Shown here one piece after another: positions 62,701 through 64,000 of a DNA stretch of 64,000 nt. Position 1 is the first letter of the stretch; each line of letters begins with the position of its first letter. A model generated the notes under the pieces. The model was not told the origin of the DNA, did not search any database, and worked only from the letters and a program-made list of their open reading frames with translations. Location: assembly GCA_963556695.1 (NCBI GenBank), contig CAUWAG010000008.1, positions 1,612,001 through 1,676,000 of the forward strand, given 5' to 3'. The translations under genes and the position numbers were made by a program. The DNA is from Anthostomella pinea (Eukaryota > Ascomycota > Sordariomycetes > Xylariales > Xylariaceae).

Positions 62701-64000
62701 TGTCGGGACGCGGGAACCCAGGATCCCCCGGCTCAGTCGGGCACGGGACACGCACACTCAATCTTGATATACTTGGTCCGTCAATGCGGCGGCACCGACA
62801 ACTCATCATGACTCTTCCATCGCCTTCGTCAGCTCGGCAGCCTCGTACTAGCGGGGTGAGCTTGCGGGAACTTTAATGGCATCTTTGCGGGAGCTTGTTG
62901 GGAAACTCTGGACGAAGATGGGAGGAGTTCACGGATCCGTGGGCTCCCCCTCTTCGACTACATTTCATGCAACACCCAGGATTGTGCCCGCAGACCCTTG
63001 GCCCTACGAGCTTCCTTCCACTTGTTGGTCCCGTTTGCATTTTTCACATGAGAGAAATCTCCTTCTTGCGGAGGCATTGCGCTTACCAAGACCCTGTAAC
63101 CTGCTGTGTATGCAATCTATTAAATCCGAATTCGGCAAGCGGTGCGCAGAACTTGTTCTCGTCGCCGAGTCCGGGTGCGTGCTCTGAGACCTTTCTGGGT
63201 GCTCGCCCGGTACAGAGCTGCCGTCCTGCACTGAGTTCACGTTGAACACATTCCACATCAGATAAACACGGCGTGTACCGTGAACGCCAAGTCTATGACC
63301 GTCAAGGTATCATATTCACCAGATAGGCTCACTGCAGAATATCCCTGTCCCGGGGTGCATTCTACAGTCGTAGGTCTGAGTGATAGGCTTTTTCAACCTG
63401 GGTGATCTGCTGTGACGGGCGATCAAAGGGGTCATGTCACACTGGTCACACCGGGAAGCATCATGCCAGGCGTAGCCAACAATCTGCCGACTATCACGAG
63501 CCCTGGCGATCTGGATCAGCTGTTGGGGCGACAGGCTTTATCGAGTTCTCGCCGCCACTATTGCCGCTGGGTAGCAATCGTGGATCCTGCTGGCGCCAGA
63601 TAATGCATGTACTTTGCGTATCAATGCCTCCATATCGGAGTGCGGCGTCGAGATCATCGCCAGGCTTCATATAATTCCTTGTGGGGAAAGGGAACTCCCT
63701 TGTCCGTCGGCTGATTGGTATCAGCTATGAGCGACTACCCCTGTCTCTTCAGCACAGAAACACTATCTTCAGTCAGCTTACTGCTTGATACACAGTAGCC
63801 TACTGATTTCATTGCTTGCACTATACGAGCGCGCGGAAACCAGTCCCGTCACTGAGTAGGTGTACAGAAATCAACGCTCTCGACAGCACACCGGATAGAG
63901 CCATTATTATATCTTGTTGCAAATGAAAAAAGCCATCGTCGCAACTGGAAGGCGTGACGCGATTCTCACCGGCTCACTTGCTTATGGCTGACTATGACGA
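59738..64000. other. gene-poor region upstream of the forkhead gene
   Basis: 4.2 kb with no supported gene on either strand. The first 0.7 kb is probably forkhead promoter and 5' UTR. Simple repeats include (CAGG)n at about 61,508-61,530, GTGGTGC/GTGG repeats at about 61,550-61,590, and an ACCTACCTAGG/CTAGGTAGGT palindrome at about 61,812-61,835. 62,330-62,400 is AT-richer. Short frames have no splice or domain support. A gene may begin just beyond the right edge. Confidence 0.5.

Noticed and set aside
1..64000. CRISPR arrays, rRNA genes, bacterial-type operons
   Set aside because: None seen. Introns, promoters and gene content are those of a filamentous fungus.
59738..64000. Small open frames in the right-hand gene-poor region
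   Set aside because: All are short, on both strands, without start context, splice signals or recognisable motifs.

Overview
The window comes from a filamentous ascomycete (Pezizomycotina), probably a Sordariomycete or close relative. The evidence is short spliceosomal introns of about 50-260 nt with GTRNGT donors and CTAAC/CTGAC-like branch points, the gene content (DHN-melanin scytalone dehydratase, Atg101, Crh-type GH16, HCM1/Sep1-like forkhead factor), and transposons decayed by C-to-T changes (CAA/CAG/CGA turned into stops) of the kind made by repeat-induced point mutation (RIP). The species cannot be fixed from the sequence alone. All gene models were spliced by eye from the reading frames.

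Left part (1-42 kb): accessory, repeat-rich DNA with scattered genes. It holds a BBE-type FAD oxidoreductase (3.0-4.6 kb), scytalone dehydratase (5.3-6.1 kb), a Cys-rich single-pass membrane protein (6.9-7.9 kb, minus), an F-box protein (9.75-10.5 kb), a decayed pogo/Fot1 transposase (13 kb), a full-length but dead Tad-type LINE (19.9-26.5 kb), a broken tail-anchored coiled-coil gene (29.4-30.3 kb), a very long Crh/GH16 cell-wall protein with adhesin-like repeats (30.8-35.3 kb, minus) and a three-module secreted Cys-rich protein in split frames (39.9-40.6 kb, minus). Four copies of a 150-bp MITE, two other TIR elements and several diverged dispersed duplications fill the gaps.

Right part (43-60 kb): compact, conserved housekeeping DNA: DOT1 histone methyltransferase (+), ATG16 (-), a CaMKK-type kinase (-), TRAPP subunit BET5 (+), PEX3 (-), ATG101 (+) and a forkhead factor (-). 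DOT1/ATG16 and BET5/PEX3 are convergent pairs; PEX3/ATG101 share a 454-bp divergent promoter. The last 4 kb (60-64 kb) shows no gene.

The most notable observations are: (1) a tRNA-headed SINE with an ACAAA-type tail inserted, with a perfect 16-bp target duplication, into the endonuclease region of the LINE whose 3' end it shares; (2) an uninterrupted reading frame of at least 394 codons at the left edge that fuses about 200 residues of non-LINE protein to the LINE reverse transcriptase; (3) the 150-bp MITE family with apparent 5-bp target duplications; (4) the 1441-residue Crh-adhesin architecture; and (5) the three-module Cys-rich secreted protein.
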